Part shown: piece by piece, positions 10,047 through 17,944 of the stretch
Position numbering within the stretch: the stretch's first letter is position 1
Layout: each line of letters starts with the position of its first letter
Assembly (NCBI GenBank): GCA_018268775.1
Contig: JAFDVV010000029.1
Span: 81,186 to 143,326 of the forward strand
Direction of reading: 5' to 3'
Length of the DNA: 62,141 nucleotides
DNA from: Acidobacteriota bacterium
GTDB taxonomy: Bacteria > Acidobacteriota > Terriglobia > Terriglobales > Acidobacteriaceae
Notes under the pieces: model-generated
Databases searched by the model: none
Told to the model about the DNA's origin: nothing
What the model saw: only the letters and a program-made list of their open reading frames with translations
Position numbers and translations under genes: made by a program

Positions 10047-10861
10047 GGGCACTCTCCACGCTCAACCCGCCCCGCAATCTCTTCGAGAGCAGGAAGAATC
10101 TCTCCTACGGCTTCGACAATGAAGTGAGCGCCGTGCTCTCGCATTGCTTTTCCAGCATTGCGAATGGCAGCGGACTTCTCCTGGTCCGGAAGTGCGCACC
10201 AATCCTGCTCCGAGAGTCCAATCAGATTGCCCGTGCGAAGAACACCGACCGTCCACATACCGGCATTGCGGCCTTCTTCGATATCGCTAAAGGTGTCGCC
10301 TACTTTGACGCACGCCGATAGCGGGGCCGCCTTAAGATTTACGGCCAGCTGATAGCACATGAAAGGATGAGGCCGCCCAGTTCCTACATCTTCTGGACAA
10401 AGTGACTGATCGGGTGCATAACCTTGAGCGCACGCAGCGCGTTGAAGCTCGTCGAGCATCGCCCGCGTATAGCCTGTCGTGCCGCCAATGCGAACGCCAT
10501 TCGAACGAAGGCGGTCGACAACGGGGACGACTCCCTCGATCACCTTTGCATGGTCCAGCAGGCATGCAAGCTGCAAAGGGACAAAGTCCTGGTAAAGCTC
10601 ATCGACATCGGATTCAGCCCCCTGTCGCCGGTATATCTCCTCCCAGCGGATTGCAACCTCCGGCTCTCGCAGTAAGAGCCGGATATGGTCACGCTTCGCC
10701 AGCCCCATATCTCGCCTTGCAACTTCGCCGGCAAGGGCGATTCCCCTCTTCGCGAAGACCTGCTGCAAAGTGCGCACCGGAGCCAGGCTGCCATGATCGA
10801 CTGTTGTGCCGGCCCAATCGAAGATGACGGCTGCAATCGCCTTCAGAGAAGAACTAGACAT
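10037..10861 (-). CDS. phnX: Phosphonoacetaldehyde hydrolase (phosphonatase)
   Basis: HAD-superfamily enzyme of 274 residues that hydrolyses phosphonoacetaldehyde to acetaldehyde and phosphate. The altered HAD motif I FDWAGTT places the nucleophile at Asp15. Lys56 in MGLAKRDH corresponds to the Schiff-base lysine Lys53 of the Bacillus cereus enzyme; His59, Tyr131, Arg163 and Asp189 (KVGDTFSD) also fall at the expected constant offset of three. Thus it has the catalytic set of true PhnX rather than of a looser PhnX-like relative, although the position of B. cereus Cys22 is serine here. It overlaps the upstream FAD oxidoreductase by eight bases and the downstream transporter by ten. No phnW is nearby. 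Confidence 0.93.
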   Translation of the reverse strand: MSSSSLKAIAAVIFDWAGTTVDHGSLAPVRTLQQVFAKRGIALAGEVARRDMGLAKRDHIRLLLREPEVAIRWEEIYRRQGAESDVDELYQDFVPLQLACLLDHAKVIEGVVPVVDRLRSNGVRIGGTTGYTRAMLDELQRAACAQGYAPDQSLCPEDVGTGRPHPFMCYQLAVNLKAAPLSACVKVGDTFSDIEEGRNAGMWTVGVLRTGNLIGLSEQDWCALPDQEKSAAIRNAGKAMREHGAHFIVEAVGEILPALEEIAGRVERGECPCS

Positions 10862-12014
10862 TCGCGCTCTCCTTCGATAGCAACCCGAGCTCGATCATGG
10901 ATTGTTCGGCAAGCCCGAAGGACAAGGTCATCCCAGACCCACTCGGTGCGGTAACAACCCGGACGCCGGATTGCGGTTCGAGAACGATGTAGGGCTTGTC
11001 TGGATGTTTGGCGTAGACACCGTGCCAGCGCTGCGCAACCGACATATCCGGTACACGGAGAAAGCTGCGCGTGTACTCCAAAATGAGGTGGTCAATCTCC
11101 TCCTTGTTGAAGAGGTCCACCGTCAGGCCGTACTCGTGTGAATCGCCGAGCGTAATGGCCCCGTCCGCTGTCTGAGAGACAAGAGCATGAATTCCCCATC
11201 GGTCGTACTCTGGCATCTCCTCTGCGAATCTCTTCCGCAGCGCCTGAAGAGATTCGCAGACGCTAAAGGATGTATAGAAGCGCAGCGTCAGTCCTGCGGC
11301 AAGCGCGGGGCCAAGCTCCCAACCAGTGGGTTGCGGGCTGGTTCGCAGCATCTGCAGCTTGCAGCGCGTCACGCCACTGGCGGCGAACTCCTTTGGGAAG
11401 AGGGTCTCAAAATCGTCCCCGCTGCAGATCAGCGTGGTTCCGGCCTCCCAGGAACCGCGGGCGGTTTCCACATAGGGATGCACCACGGACAGCACCGGAG
11501 TATTGAAGTGGAACTGGACCCCGTACCTCTCCCGGAGAAACTCCGGAAGAACTGCAAGAATCTGCCGGGGATCGACCGTCAATTCCGTAGGACTCCAAAG
11601 CGCCCCAAGCAGGCCCTCCGGCCGAAGAGCCTCACTACGGGCCAGAGTGGCGTCGCGGTTGAGCCATTCGCATTCATAACCCAGGCCGGGAGCGCGCTCT
11701 ACGAACTCCCGGATGACGGCGGCTTCGTCGGAGTGGTAAGCGACATGCAGTGAACCGTGCCGGCGAGATGGCAACTTAGCCATCTCGAGCATCTCCAGCC
11801 ATAGCTCCCGGCTCCGTAGGGCCATCTCGTGCATTCGTCCGTTCGGCTGACCGATCGGCCAGATCATGCCGAAGTTCCGGACCGACGCGCCCATGGCCTG
11901 TGGATGACGCTCGAAAACTACGACCGATTTACCCTCGCGGGCAGCCAGATAGGCATGAGCGAGACCGAGGATTCCGGCTCCTACGACAGCGACATCAACT
12001 GTTCTGTTTTGCAT
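10854..12014 (-). CDS. FAD-dependent oxidoreductase of the phosphonate-associated TIGR03364 type
   Basis: The 386-residue protein starts with the FAD-binding motif VAVVGAGILGLAHA and has the DAO-type fold (C-terminal MTLSFGLAEQ). The stretch ASVRNFGMIWPIGQ is what I recognise from TIGR03364, a glycine-oxidase-like family found beside phosphonatase genes. Members are thought to deaminate aminoalkylphosphonates oxidatively; one has been reported, as I recall, to convert N-methyl-2-aminoethylphosphonate to phosphonoacetaldehyde. That would feed PhnX, whose gene overlaps this one by eight bases. It is the first gene of the minus-strand operon; GGTGGGG precedes the ATG. It may replace the absent PhnW transaminase. 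Confidence 0.85.
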   Translation of the reverse strand: MQNRTVDVAVVGAGILGLAHAYLAAREGKSVVVFERHPQAMGASVRNFGMIWPIGQPNGRMHEMALRSRELWLEMLEMAKLPSRRHGSLHVAYHSDEAAVIREFVERAPGLGYECEWLNRDATLARSEALRPEGLLGALWSPTELTVDPRQILAVLPEFLRERYGVQFHFNTPVLSVVHPYVETARGSWEAGTTLICSGDDFETLFPKEFAASGVTRCKLQMLRTSPQPTGWELGPALAAGLTLRFYTSFSVCESLQALRKRFAEEMPEYDRWGIHALVSQTADGAITLGDSHEYGLTVDLFNKEEIDHLILEYTRSFLRVPDMSVAQRWHGVYAKHPDKPYIVLEPQSGVRVVTAPSGSGMTLSFGLAEQSMIELGLLSKESANV

Positions 12015-12209
12015 GGCCCCACCATAGGCTGGTTTGCCAGTGCGAAAACACGTTCCGAACAGTTCAGCCGAAGACGTTCACGACTGAATACAAAAGGGTT
12101 ATCGAAATCGCACGAAAAACATTTAAATGGCTGCAACATTCAGGGCGTACTCTTCCAACAACGCCCAATAACCTTTAACATCTGACCTAAACAGTCCAGA
12201 AGGGCCGGA
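12015..12209. promoter_or_regulatory. Divergent intergenic region between the phosphonate operon and its putative regulator
   Basis: A 195-base, locally A+T-rich spacer separates two divergent transcription units, so it should hold both promoters and probably the operator of the winged-helix protein starting at 12210. The most A+T-rich part is around 12110-12130 (AAAAACATTTAAATGG). I could not pick convincing -35/-10 pairs or a clear inverted repeat by eye. Confidence 0.5.
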
Positions 12210-13229
12210 ATGATATCCGACGCCGAAGTTCATAAATCCATGGGAGCCGGAGATAGCTCTCTTGATCCTGTAGTGCGGCGTGCTGTCGAGCTTGAGCTCG
12301 AGGCTATTTGCAACAACATGCACTTTAGTGCCAGCCAGCGGAACTGTGCCTTCCTCCGTTATGTCGTCTCAGAGACTCTGGCAGGACGCTCTGAAGAGAT
12401 TAAGGAGAGGATTCTCGGGAAGGAACTCTTCGGGCGTCCCATTACCTATGACACAGGCTCGGATGCTGTCGTCCGCGTTCGCGCGAATGAAGTCCGCAAA
12501 CGTCTAGGCTGCTACTACGACGAGCATGAAAGTCAGGCGGGCTGGCGTATCCAGCTTCCAATCCGGACCTATGTTCCAACGTTTCTTCGGGATGCAATCG
12601 AGACCCCAGCAGAGATTCTTCCCGTAGCGAAGGATGTGGCCGATGCTCCGCCTTTGGAACAGAACACCCTAAGCCTTTCGCAGATGATGATTCCAACCCT
12701 CATCGCGCTCTTTCTCTGTGCCGCCACCTTCCGCTGGCATGTCTTTTCCGGAACTCCATATCTCGATTTCTGGGAAACACTTTTGTCGGGCCATACCGGG
12801 GTAGCGCTGATACTCGACGCCGACCCTGCTGACCCGCACGCCGTAACTACGGATGATCTGCGGACGGTCAGTCCCATCCTGCAAGCCGTAGCGTCATTTC
12901 ACGCGAGTACCCAGGTCAGAAGCGATGTGCCCACTCATCAAGAGGATCAATTCGTCCCCATCCACATTACTCATCGAACTCCCCAGCCTGGTGATAGCCA
13001 GTCCGCGTATGTGACGGTGATACCCGGCAGTCATGCCGAGCTGTGGGTGGGGAGCAACAATCTTTCCGCTCTGGAGCACGCTATTAATTCAATGTCGGAT
13101 GCAGACGTATTCCCTCCGGCGCTCGAAGTCGCGATCCGCAGGAAGACTCCCAGCCGGCTTCGCATTGCAAAGAACGAACAGATTACAACGCAATCGCTCT
13201 CCGGCAAGGGTGACATATGGAAGTATTAA
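12210..13229 (+). CDS. Membrane-anchored winged-helix-type regulator (acidobacterial family)
   Basis: The 339-residue protein has an N-terminal domain of about 110 residues (AFLRYVVSETLAGRSEEIKE, VVRVRANEVRKRLGCYY, IQLPIRTYVPTF). This region is common in Acidobacteriota at the N-terminus of TolB/TPR signalling proteins and resembles a DNA-binding winged helix. A transmembrane helix (MMIPTLIALFLCAATF, about residues 155-172) follows, and then a domain of about 165 residues that I do not recognise and that should be periplasmic. The layout recalls ToxR/CadC one-component regulators: a sensor outside and a DNA-binding part inside. It is divergent from the phosphonate operon and overlaps the next transporter gene by 13 bases. 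Confidence 0.72.
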   Translation: MISDAEVHKSMGAGDSSLDPVVRRAVELELEAICNNMHFSASQRNCAFLRYVVSETLAGRSEEIKERILGKELFGRPITYDTGSDAVVRVRANEVRKRLGCYYDEHESQAGWRIQLPIRTYVPTFLRDAIETPAEILPVAKDVADAPPLEQNTLSLSQMMIPTLIALFLCAATFRWHVFSGTPYLDFWETLLSGHTGVALILDADPADPHAVTTDDLRTVSPILQAVASFHASTQVRSDVPTHQEDQFVPIHITHRTPQPGDSQSAYVTVIPGSHAELWVGSNNLSALEHAINSMSDADVFPPALEVAIRRKTPSRLRIAKNEQITTQSLSGKGDIWKY

Positions 13230-14512
13230 GAACCGCGCAGGTCCAGTCACACGAGGAAAGGCAACGATACTCCTACTGGTGCTTCCGTATCTTTGTCGCG
13301 GCATGGATCGGTTATGCGGGATTTTATCTCTGCAGAAGGAACATCTCCTGGACGCCGCTGCCATCGTCCGGTCATTCGGGCTGGATGGATGGCCTTGCCA
13401 ATCTCCTGATGGTGTTCAGTGCCGGATACGTGATTGGCCAGTTCGTGGGAGGATGGGCCACAGACAAGTATGGTGCGAGACGCACGGTGCTCGTTGGCGG
13501 CATGCTGTCGTTGATTTCAACCGCCTTGCTGACGACAAACCCGCCTGTGGCCGTCATCTTGCCGCTCCAGGCACTGAACGGCTTTGGCCAGAGTTTTGGA
13601 TGGCCTGCCATAATGAAGCTTCTCCGCGTGTGGTTGCCGCAACGCCAATTCGCGGTCGGAGTGGCGTGGTGGAGCACTTCCTATGCGCTGGGCAGCTTCC
13701 TGGCAACGGCCCTTGCCACCGGACTTTCCACTGTTGAATTCATTCCGATGGCCACCGGCTCGAAGCTCTCGATTCTGGTTCCGTGCGCAGTTCTTTTTTT
13801 GACGACTGTGTTCTTCTACGTACGCGTGAAAGACTTCCCCACCGAAGCCGGATTTGGGGAGATCGAACCTCAGGTACATCCATCTGCCTCCAGAATCGAA
13901 TGGATGCCGGTCCTTCGCAACGCAGAAATACAACTGCTCGCGGTCATGTATTTCTTCCTTAAGCTGACGCGCTACGCGCTCCTGTTCTGGCTCCCCTTGT
14001 ACATCATCGAGACGCAGCACTCCAGGGGCAACTCGGCGCTGGCGCTGTCATCGTTGTTCGAGCTCACAGGGTTTATGGGAGCAATCTTTGCATGTTATGC
14101 ATCGGATCGCTGGTTCGGCTCTCGCCGCTATCCCGCCGGTGCCGGAATGCTCTTTCTCGCCGCCTTCGTTTTCCTGCTGCATCCTTTGGTCAGTTCATGG
14201 GGAACAGTGCCGACCGGTATCAGTATCGCTCTCATTGGGATGTTGATCTTCGGCCCCGATGTGTTGGTGTCCTCAGTCGCAGTGGTAGAAGCCGTGCCTT
14301 CTGAACAAGCAGGCCGCGCTGCCGGTTATGTCAACGGGATAGGCTCGCTGGGCCAGATGGTTTCCCCTGTTTTAGTTACCTATTCAACCCGTTTCTTCGG
14401 GTGGGACAGCATCTTCTCCATCTTCGTCGTGTGCTCGTTGATCGCAGCTTCACTCTTAGTGCTGAGGTGGAACTCGCCGTTTCCGCAAAAACTAACGGCC
14501 AAACCCGCCTGA
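13217..14512 (+). CDS. MFS transporter, OPA-like, second copy
   Basis: A 431-residue protein with about twelve hydrophobic helices. The first helix reads FVAAWIGYAGFYLCRRNISW, an OPA-family feature (aromatic-rich helix with an RRN/RKN pair). The cytoplasmic loop GGWATDKYGARR is the MFS helix 2-3 signature. The ATG lies inside the end of the regulator gene (13-base overlap), so the two are co-transcribed. Since it diverges from the phosphonatase operon, which has its own OPA transporter, it may import a second phosphonate or export a product, or serve as a transport-linked sensor as in UhpC/UhpB systems. These roles are inference. Confidence 0.85.
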   Translation: MEVLRTAQVQSHEERQRYSYWCFRIFVAAWIGYAGFYLCRRNISWTPLPSSGHSGWMDGLANLLMVFSAGYVIGQFVGGWATDKYGARRTVLVGGMLSLISTALLTTNPPVAVILPLQALNGFGQSFGWPAIMKLLRVWLPQRQFAVGVAWWSTSYALGSFLATALATGLSTVEFIPMATGSKLSILVPCAVLFLTTVFFYVRVKDFPTEAGFGEIEPQVHPSASRIEWMPVLRNAEIQLLAVMYFFLKLTRYALLFWLPLYIIETQHSRGNSALALSSLFELTGFMGAIFACYASDRWFGSRRYPAGAGMLFLAAFVFLLHPLVSSWGTVPTGISIALIGMLIFGPDVLVSSVAVVEAVPSEQAGRAAGYVNGIGSLGQMVSPVLVTYSTRFFGWDSIFSIFVVCSLIAASLLVLRWNSPFPQKLTAKPA

Positions 14513-14638
14513 GAGCATCGTCGCCGACTCACCCAGTCAGGGCACACACACATCTCGACCACGATGGATATTTACACGCAGCGGAATTCCGCTGATCCAC
14601 GCGAAACGGTTGAGAGAGATTGTCTCTGTTGGTGACGA

Positions 14639-14944
14639 ATGGTGGCGCGTTGGCCGTTTTGCCGCAGATGCGAAGTAAGCGTGTGGTCTAGAGTTGTGGC
14701 CTATCAGCAGATGCGGCGCTGGATGGAGGCCGGTGTGTTCGAGCTTCTGGTGGCCGATGTGCGAAGTTTGTTGCGCGATCTAGGCGGGAGAAAAAGCCAG
14801 CCCACAGCAGTCTGCATCGACAGTCGCACCCTGCAGTCCACACCCGAGAGTGAAGCGCGTGCCGGTTATGACGGGGCCAAGCGGCGTAAGGGATCGAAGG
14901 TGCACATCGCGGTGGATACGCTGGGTCGTCACCTGCATTTATAA
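14639..14944 (+). pseudogene. IS5-family-like transposase remnant
   Basis: About 85 codons encode the N-terminal-to-middle part of a DDE transposase: [20 protein letters not shown], then the first catalytic aspartate in [14 protein letters not shown], then [20 protein letters not shown]. The frame ends at HLHL and a stop; the second aspartate and the glutamate are missing. No terminal inverted repeats were identified. It is a dead insertion-sequence fragment marking the right edge of the phosphonate region. Bases 14513-14638, between it and the transporter, hold no gene that I can support. Confidence 0.75.
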
Positions 14945-14960
14945 ATATTTACGTTATATG

Positions 14961-15008
14961 TGTCATCCTGAGCGGAGCGCAAAGCGCGGAGTCGAAGGAC
15001 CTGCTTTT
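14961..15008 (+). repeat. Dispersed TGTCATYCTGAGCG-type repeat, copy 1
   Basis: Begins TGTCATCCTGAGCGGAGCGC and ends GTCGAAGGACCTGCTTTT. The same core (TGTCATYC, GAGCG, GCGAAG, GA/GGATCTGC) recurs at least a dozen times in the window in both orientations, almost always between genes. This copy separates the transposase remnant from ubiX and lies just upstream of the ubiX start. Confidence 0.8.
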
Positions 15009-15051
15009 TATGGGGCGGTGAACCTCATCCCGCTAAGCGATAATCATCATC

Positions 15052-15669
15052 GTGCCTGAAATTCACCAAGCCTCGCGCAACATCACCCTCGCCGTCACCG
15101 GCGCTAGTGGCAGCATCTATGCCGCCGAGATGCTCCGCGCGCTAGCCGTTGACGACCGCGTCGCCCACATCAACTTCGTCGCGTCCGAGAACTCGCTGCG
15201 CGTCTTCGCGGAGGAGTTGTCGCTGAGCGGACGCAACAACCTCGCGGAGAAGCTGCTGGGCGCACCCTGCGCAAAGCTGCGCCAGCACATTGAATCCGAC
15301 ATTGGCGCAAACGTCGCCAGCGGGAGCTATCCAACCAGCGCGATGATCGTGCTTCCCTGCTCCATGGGAACGCTCGCAGGCATCGCCAACGGCCTTGCCT
15401 CAAATCTCATTCAGCGCGCAGCCGATGTCTGTCTGAAAGAGCGGCGTCCGCTGGTTCTGTGCGTGCGTGAGACTCCCTTCAATCGCATCCACCTGCGCAA
15501 CATGCAGCTTGCTGCCGAAGGAGGCGCAACTATATTTCCGGCTGTCCCCACGCTCTACAACCGTCCCCAGAGCACCACTGAGATGGCGCGCGAATTTGTG
15601 AATCGCGTTCTTGCGCACCTCGGTCTGCCACAGCCCGGCGCGTACCAGTGGCAGCCGGACAACGATTGA
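15052..15669 (+). CDS. ubiX: Flavin prenyltransferase UbiX/Pad1 family
   Basis: A 205-residue protein with the family features LAVTGASGSIYAAEML (flavin phosphate loop), a mid-protein SYPTSAMIVLPCSMGTLAGIANG, and the conserved end PLVLCVRETPFNRIHLRNM. UbiX attaches dimethylallyl phosphate to FMN, making the prenylated flavin used by UbiD-type decarboxylases, including those in quinone synthesis. The GTG at 15052 is the first in-frame start and gives the expected N-terminus; no strong ribosome site is visible. No ubiD is in the window. Confidence 0.93.
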   Translation: MPEIHQASRNITLAVTGASGSIYAAEMLRALAVDDRVAHINFVASENSLRVFAEELSLSGRNNLAEKLLGAPCAKLRQHIESDIGANVASGSYPTSAMIVLPCSMGTLAGIANGLASNLIQRAADVCLKERRPLVLCVRETPFNRIHLRNMQLAAEGGATIFPAVPTLYNRPQSTTEMAREFVNRVLAHLGLPQPGAYQWQPDND

Positions 15670-15697
15670 ACTTGCGTTTCTCTCCCTTCCTACGGTT

Positions 15698-15732
15698 TGT
15701 CGTTCCGTAGCGAAGCGGAGGAATCTGCTTTT
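15698..15732 (+). repeat. Dispersed repeat, copy 2
   Basis: TGTCGTTCCGTAGCGAAGCG followed by GAGGAATCTGCTTTT, a variant of the copy at 14961. It lies between the convergent ubiX and alpha/beta hydrolase genes, where it may act in RNA 3' ends. Confidence 0.75.
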
Positions 15733-15749
15733 GCCGGCAATGTATTCCA

Positions 15750-16709
15750 CTACTCCGAAGCCGGAAATGTCTTCTCGCCACCCTGCATGGGTGGCTGCGC
15801 CTTGAGGAAAGAGTCTGTGGCCTGCGCCACCGGCTTCCAGCACTCCAGTGGAGCAAGGTGGCCGCAGCCTTCCACCACGTTCAGCACAGAGTTCGGTATG
15901 TCCTCGTGGATCTTCCTCCCCACGGAGAGAGGGATCAGCACATCGTCCGATCCCCACACCACCAGCGTCGGCTGACGAAGATCGTGCAATCTGAAGTCCA
16001 GCAGATCGCGTCCGGTAATCATCGCCGCCATGCTGCGGTCGACCACCCACCCGCCGCGCTGGAGCTTTCGCACCACATCGCGCACCACAAACCCGGGCAT
16101 CGTCTTCGGGTGGGGAGAGAGCATCCTTACCAGCCTCGCAACACCCGCAGCATCGTTCGGCACAAATAGATCCGATCCAAAGGTTGCAGGAAAGTAGATA
16201 CCCGCGCCGTCATACACCACAAGCCGCTCGACCAGCTCCGGGTGGTCGAGCGCAAGCTTCATAGCCACCCAGCCACCCATCGACCACCCACCCACGTCGG
16301 CGCGGGGTACATGCACGGCCTGCATAAACGAGACAACCGCAGCCTCTTCCATGCCGATGGAGTAGTTCGCGTCCGCAGGCTTTGACGAGCGCCCATACCC
16401 CGGCAGATCCGGAGCGTACACATGAAAGCCATGCCGCGCCATCGCGGGAATCATCTTTTGCCAGTCCTCGCCGCGTGCGCCAAGGCCGTGAATCAGCACC
16501 AGCGGTGTACCGTCGCCGCTCGACGGCAACGCCTCGAAGTAGTGGAGACGGTATCCGCCCGCCTCCACATACTCGCTCTTCACGCCTTCGCGCCACAGAT
16601 GCAGCCGAGTCTGCTGATCGGCAACCCACAACGGATGGAAGTAGAAGACCAGTCCGGCAGCAAGTACCAACACAACTGCTACCGCAACAAATCGGAACGC
16701 CAATTTCAT
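15750..16709 (-). CDS. Membrane-anchored alpha/beta hydrolase
   Basis: A 319-residue protein: N-terminal membrane anchor (FVAVAVVLVLAAGLVFYF), then an alpha/beta-hydrolase fold. The oxyanion strand is PLVLIHGLGARGEDW, the nucleophile elbow GWSMGG, the acid DDVLIP and the histidine CGHLAPLE. It resembles MhpC/lipase-type esterases acting at the membrane; substrate unknown. Its ATG overlaps the stop of the Nudix gene by four bases (ATGA), so it is the last gene of a coupled three-gene operon with a nitroreductase and a Nudix hydrolase. Confidence 0.88.
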   Translation of the reverse strand: MKLAFRFVAVAVVLVLAAGLVFYFHPLWVADQQTRLHLWREGVKSEYVEAGGYRLHYFEALPSSGDGTPLVLIHGLGARGEDWQKMIPAMARHGFHVYAPDLPGYGRSSKPADANYSIGMEEAAVVSFMQAVHVPRADVGGWSMGGWVAMKLALDHPELVERLVVYDGAGIYFPATFGSDLFVPNDAAGVARLVRMLSPHPKTMPGFVVRDVVRKLQRGGWVVDRSMAAMITGRDLLDFRLHDLRQPTLVVWGSDDVLIPLSVGRKIHEDIPNSVLNVVEGCGHLAPLECWKPVAQATDSFLKAQPPMQGGEKTFPASE

Positions 16710-17182
16710 CTCTTCATCGACTCCGCGAACTTCAGCGCACTTTCAATCACGCCAAGTGTAGTCGCGTCGAGAGCATATGTTTCAGAGAAAATCTCGCGGT
16801 GCGCCACCCATCGCGCCTCGGCCGCGTCGTCGCCGCACACCGGCCCATCCCGGTTGTCGCAAAAGCACAGCCACTCCACCAGCACGTAGTGGAATCGCAC
16901 ACGGCCCGAATCGTCCCGCACGATCCGATCCAGTGTCGCTGCGATCTCGACAGGTCGCACATGTATTCCGGTCTCTTCGAAGACCTCACGCGTCACGCCC
17001 TCGGCCATCGTCTCGCCCAGTTCGAGCGCTCCGCCGGGCAGCGACCAGGTGCCCAGCAACGGCTCGCGCCCGCGACGAACCAGCAGTATCTCTCCGTTGC
17101 ATAGAACAACAGCAGCAACTCCCACAATTGGAGCGCGCGGATACTCCCGCCCATCGCGTATCTCTCTACCGCCTGGGATCAT
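16706..17182 (-). CDS. Nudix hydrolase
   Basis: A 158-residue protein with a perfect Nudix box, GALELGETMAEGVTREVF then EETGI, matching Gx5Ex7REUxEExGU. The N-terminal APIVGVAAVVLCNGEILLVRR and LLGTWSLPGG are the typical preceding strands. It likely hydrolyses a nucleoside diphosphate-linked compound (ADP-ribose or similar), but specificity is not set by the motif. It is coupled on both sides by four-base ATGA overlaps, with the nitroreductase upstream and the hydrolase downstream. Confidence 0.92.
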   Translation of the reverse strand: MIPGGREIRDGREYPRAPIVGVAAVVLCNGEILLVRRGREPLLGTWSLPGGALELGETMAEGVTREVFEETGIHVRPVEIAATLDRIVRDDSGRVRFHYVLVEWLCFCDNRDGPVCGDDAAEARWVAHREIFSETYALDATTLGVIESALKFAESMKR

Positions 17183-17823
17183 TTCAACGGCTTGCCGAAC
17201 TCTTCCCCAAAGACCGTATGCGCCAAGTCGAAGCGGCCGCCGTTGTACTTGTCCGGCCCCTGAAGATGTCCGACGGCGAGCAGGGCCACCACCCAGTAGC
17301 TCATCGGCAACCGCAGCGCCTCGTGCACCTTGTCCTGCTCGAAGCCTTCCATCGGCGCGGTATCGTAGCCCATCACCTCGGCCATCAGCATCATGTGCGT
17401 GAAGGCGATCATGACGTGTTTGTTCAGCCAGGCGTGCATCTGCTCGGTTGTAAATCCGCTCAGAAAATTGGTGACACTTGTCTTGGCCTGCGCAGCGTAG
17501 CTCTCCGGCATGCCGCCTTCGCGTCCCTGCTGCAGCATCAGGTCGATATCTTTGCGCCAGCCATCGGCGTCGCCACAGGCCACAATCACGGCGGAAGCCT
17601 CTTCCACCTTCGCCTGGTTATAGGCCGCCGCGCGCAGACGCCGCTTCTGCTCGGGAGCTTGCACGACGACAAAGCGCCAGGGCTGCATGTTGTAACCACT
17701 TGGCGCATGGAGGCCAGCCTCTAGAATCTGCTTCAAGTCCTCCGGCGGCAAAGGCACACCGTCGAAGCTCGGGCTGGCCCTTCGCTCCGCTATCGCCTGA
17801 CTCAGTGTCTTGGTCTTTGCCAT
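17179..17823 (-). CDS. Nitroreductase-family flavoprotein
   Basis: A 214-residue protein starting MAKTKTLSQAIAERRASPSF, with the FMN phosphate-binding RR and S of nitroreductases, LHAPSGYNMQPWRFVVV, and late conserved VMGYDTAPMEGF. Such enzymes use FMN and NAD(P)H to reduce nitro compounds, quinones or enones. I chose the ATG at 17823 because it gives the usual family N-terminus; another ATG 16 codons upstream adds unmatched sequence. First gene of the coupled nitroreductase-Nudix-hydrolase operon. Confidence 0.88.
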   Translation of the reverse strand: MAKTKTLSQAIAERRASPSFDGVPLPPEDLKQILEAGLHAPSGYNMQPWRFVVVQAPEQKRRLRAAAYNQAKVEEASAVIVACGDADGWRKDIDLMLQQGREGGMPESYAAQAKTSVTNFLSGFTTEQMHAWLNKHVMIAFTHMMLMAEVMGYDTAPMEGFEQDKVHEALRLPMSYWVVALLAVGHLQGPDKYNGGRFDLAHTVFGEEFGKPLK

Positions 17824-17944
17824 CGCTCTGTCTTTCGATCTCCCGCTCGATTCGCATACCTGAAGCGCCATGCGTAGAAGCCAAGTGCGTCTTCAAGATA
17901 GCATCCTCGATCGCGTTCCAGAGTTTCAGTTACATCAACACGCA

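Noticed and set aside
12015..12209. Pho box for phosphate regulation of the phosphonate genes
   Set aside because: I looked for paired CTGTCAT-like direct repeats at 11-base spacing and saw none convincing on either strand.
14639..14944. A functional transposase gene
   Set aside because: The second and third catalytic acidic residues are missing and no inverted ends are visible.
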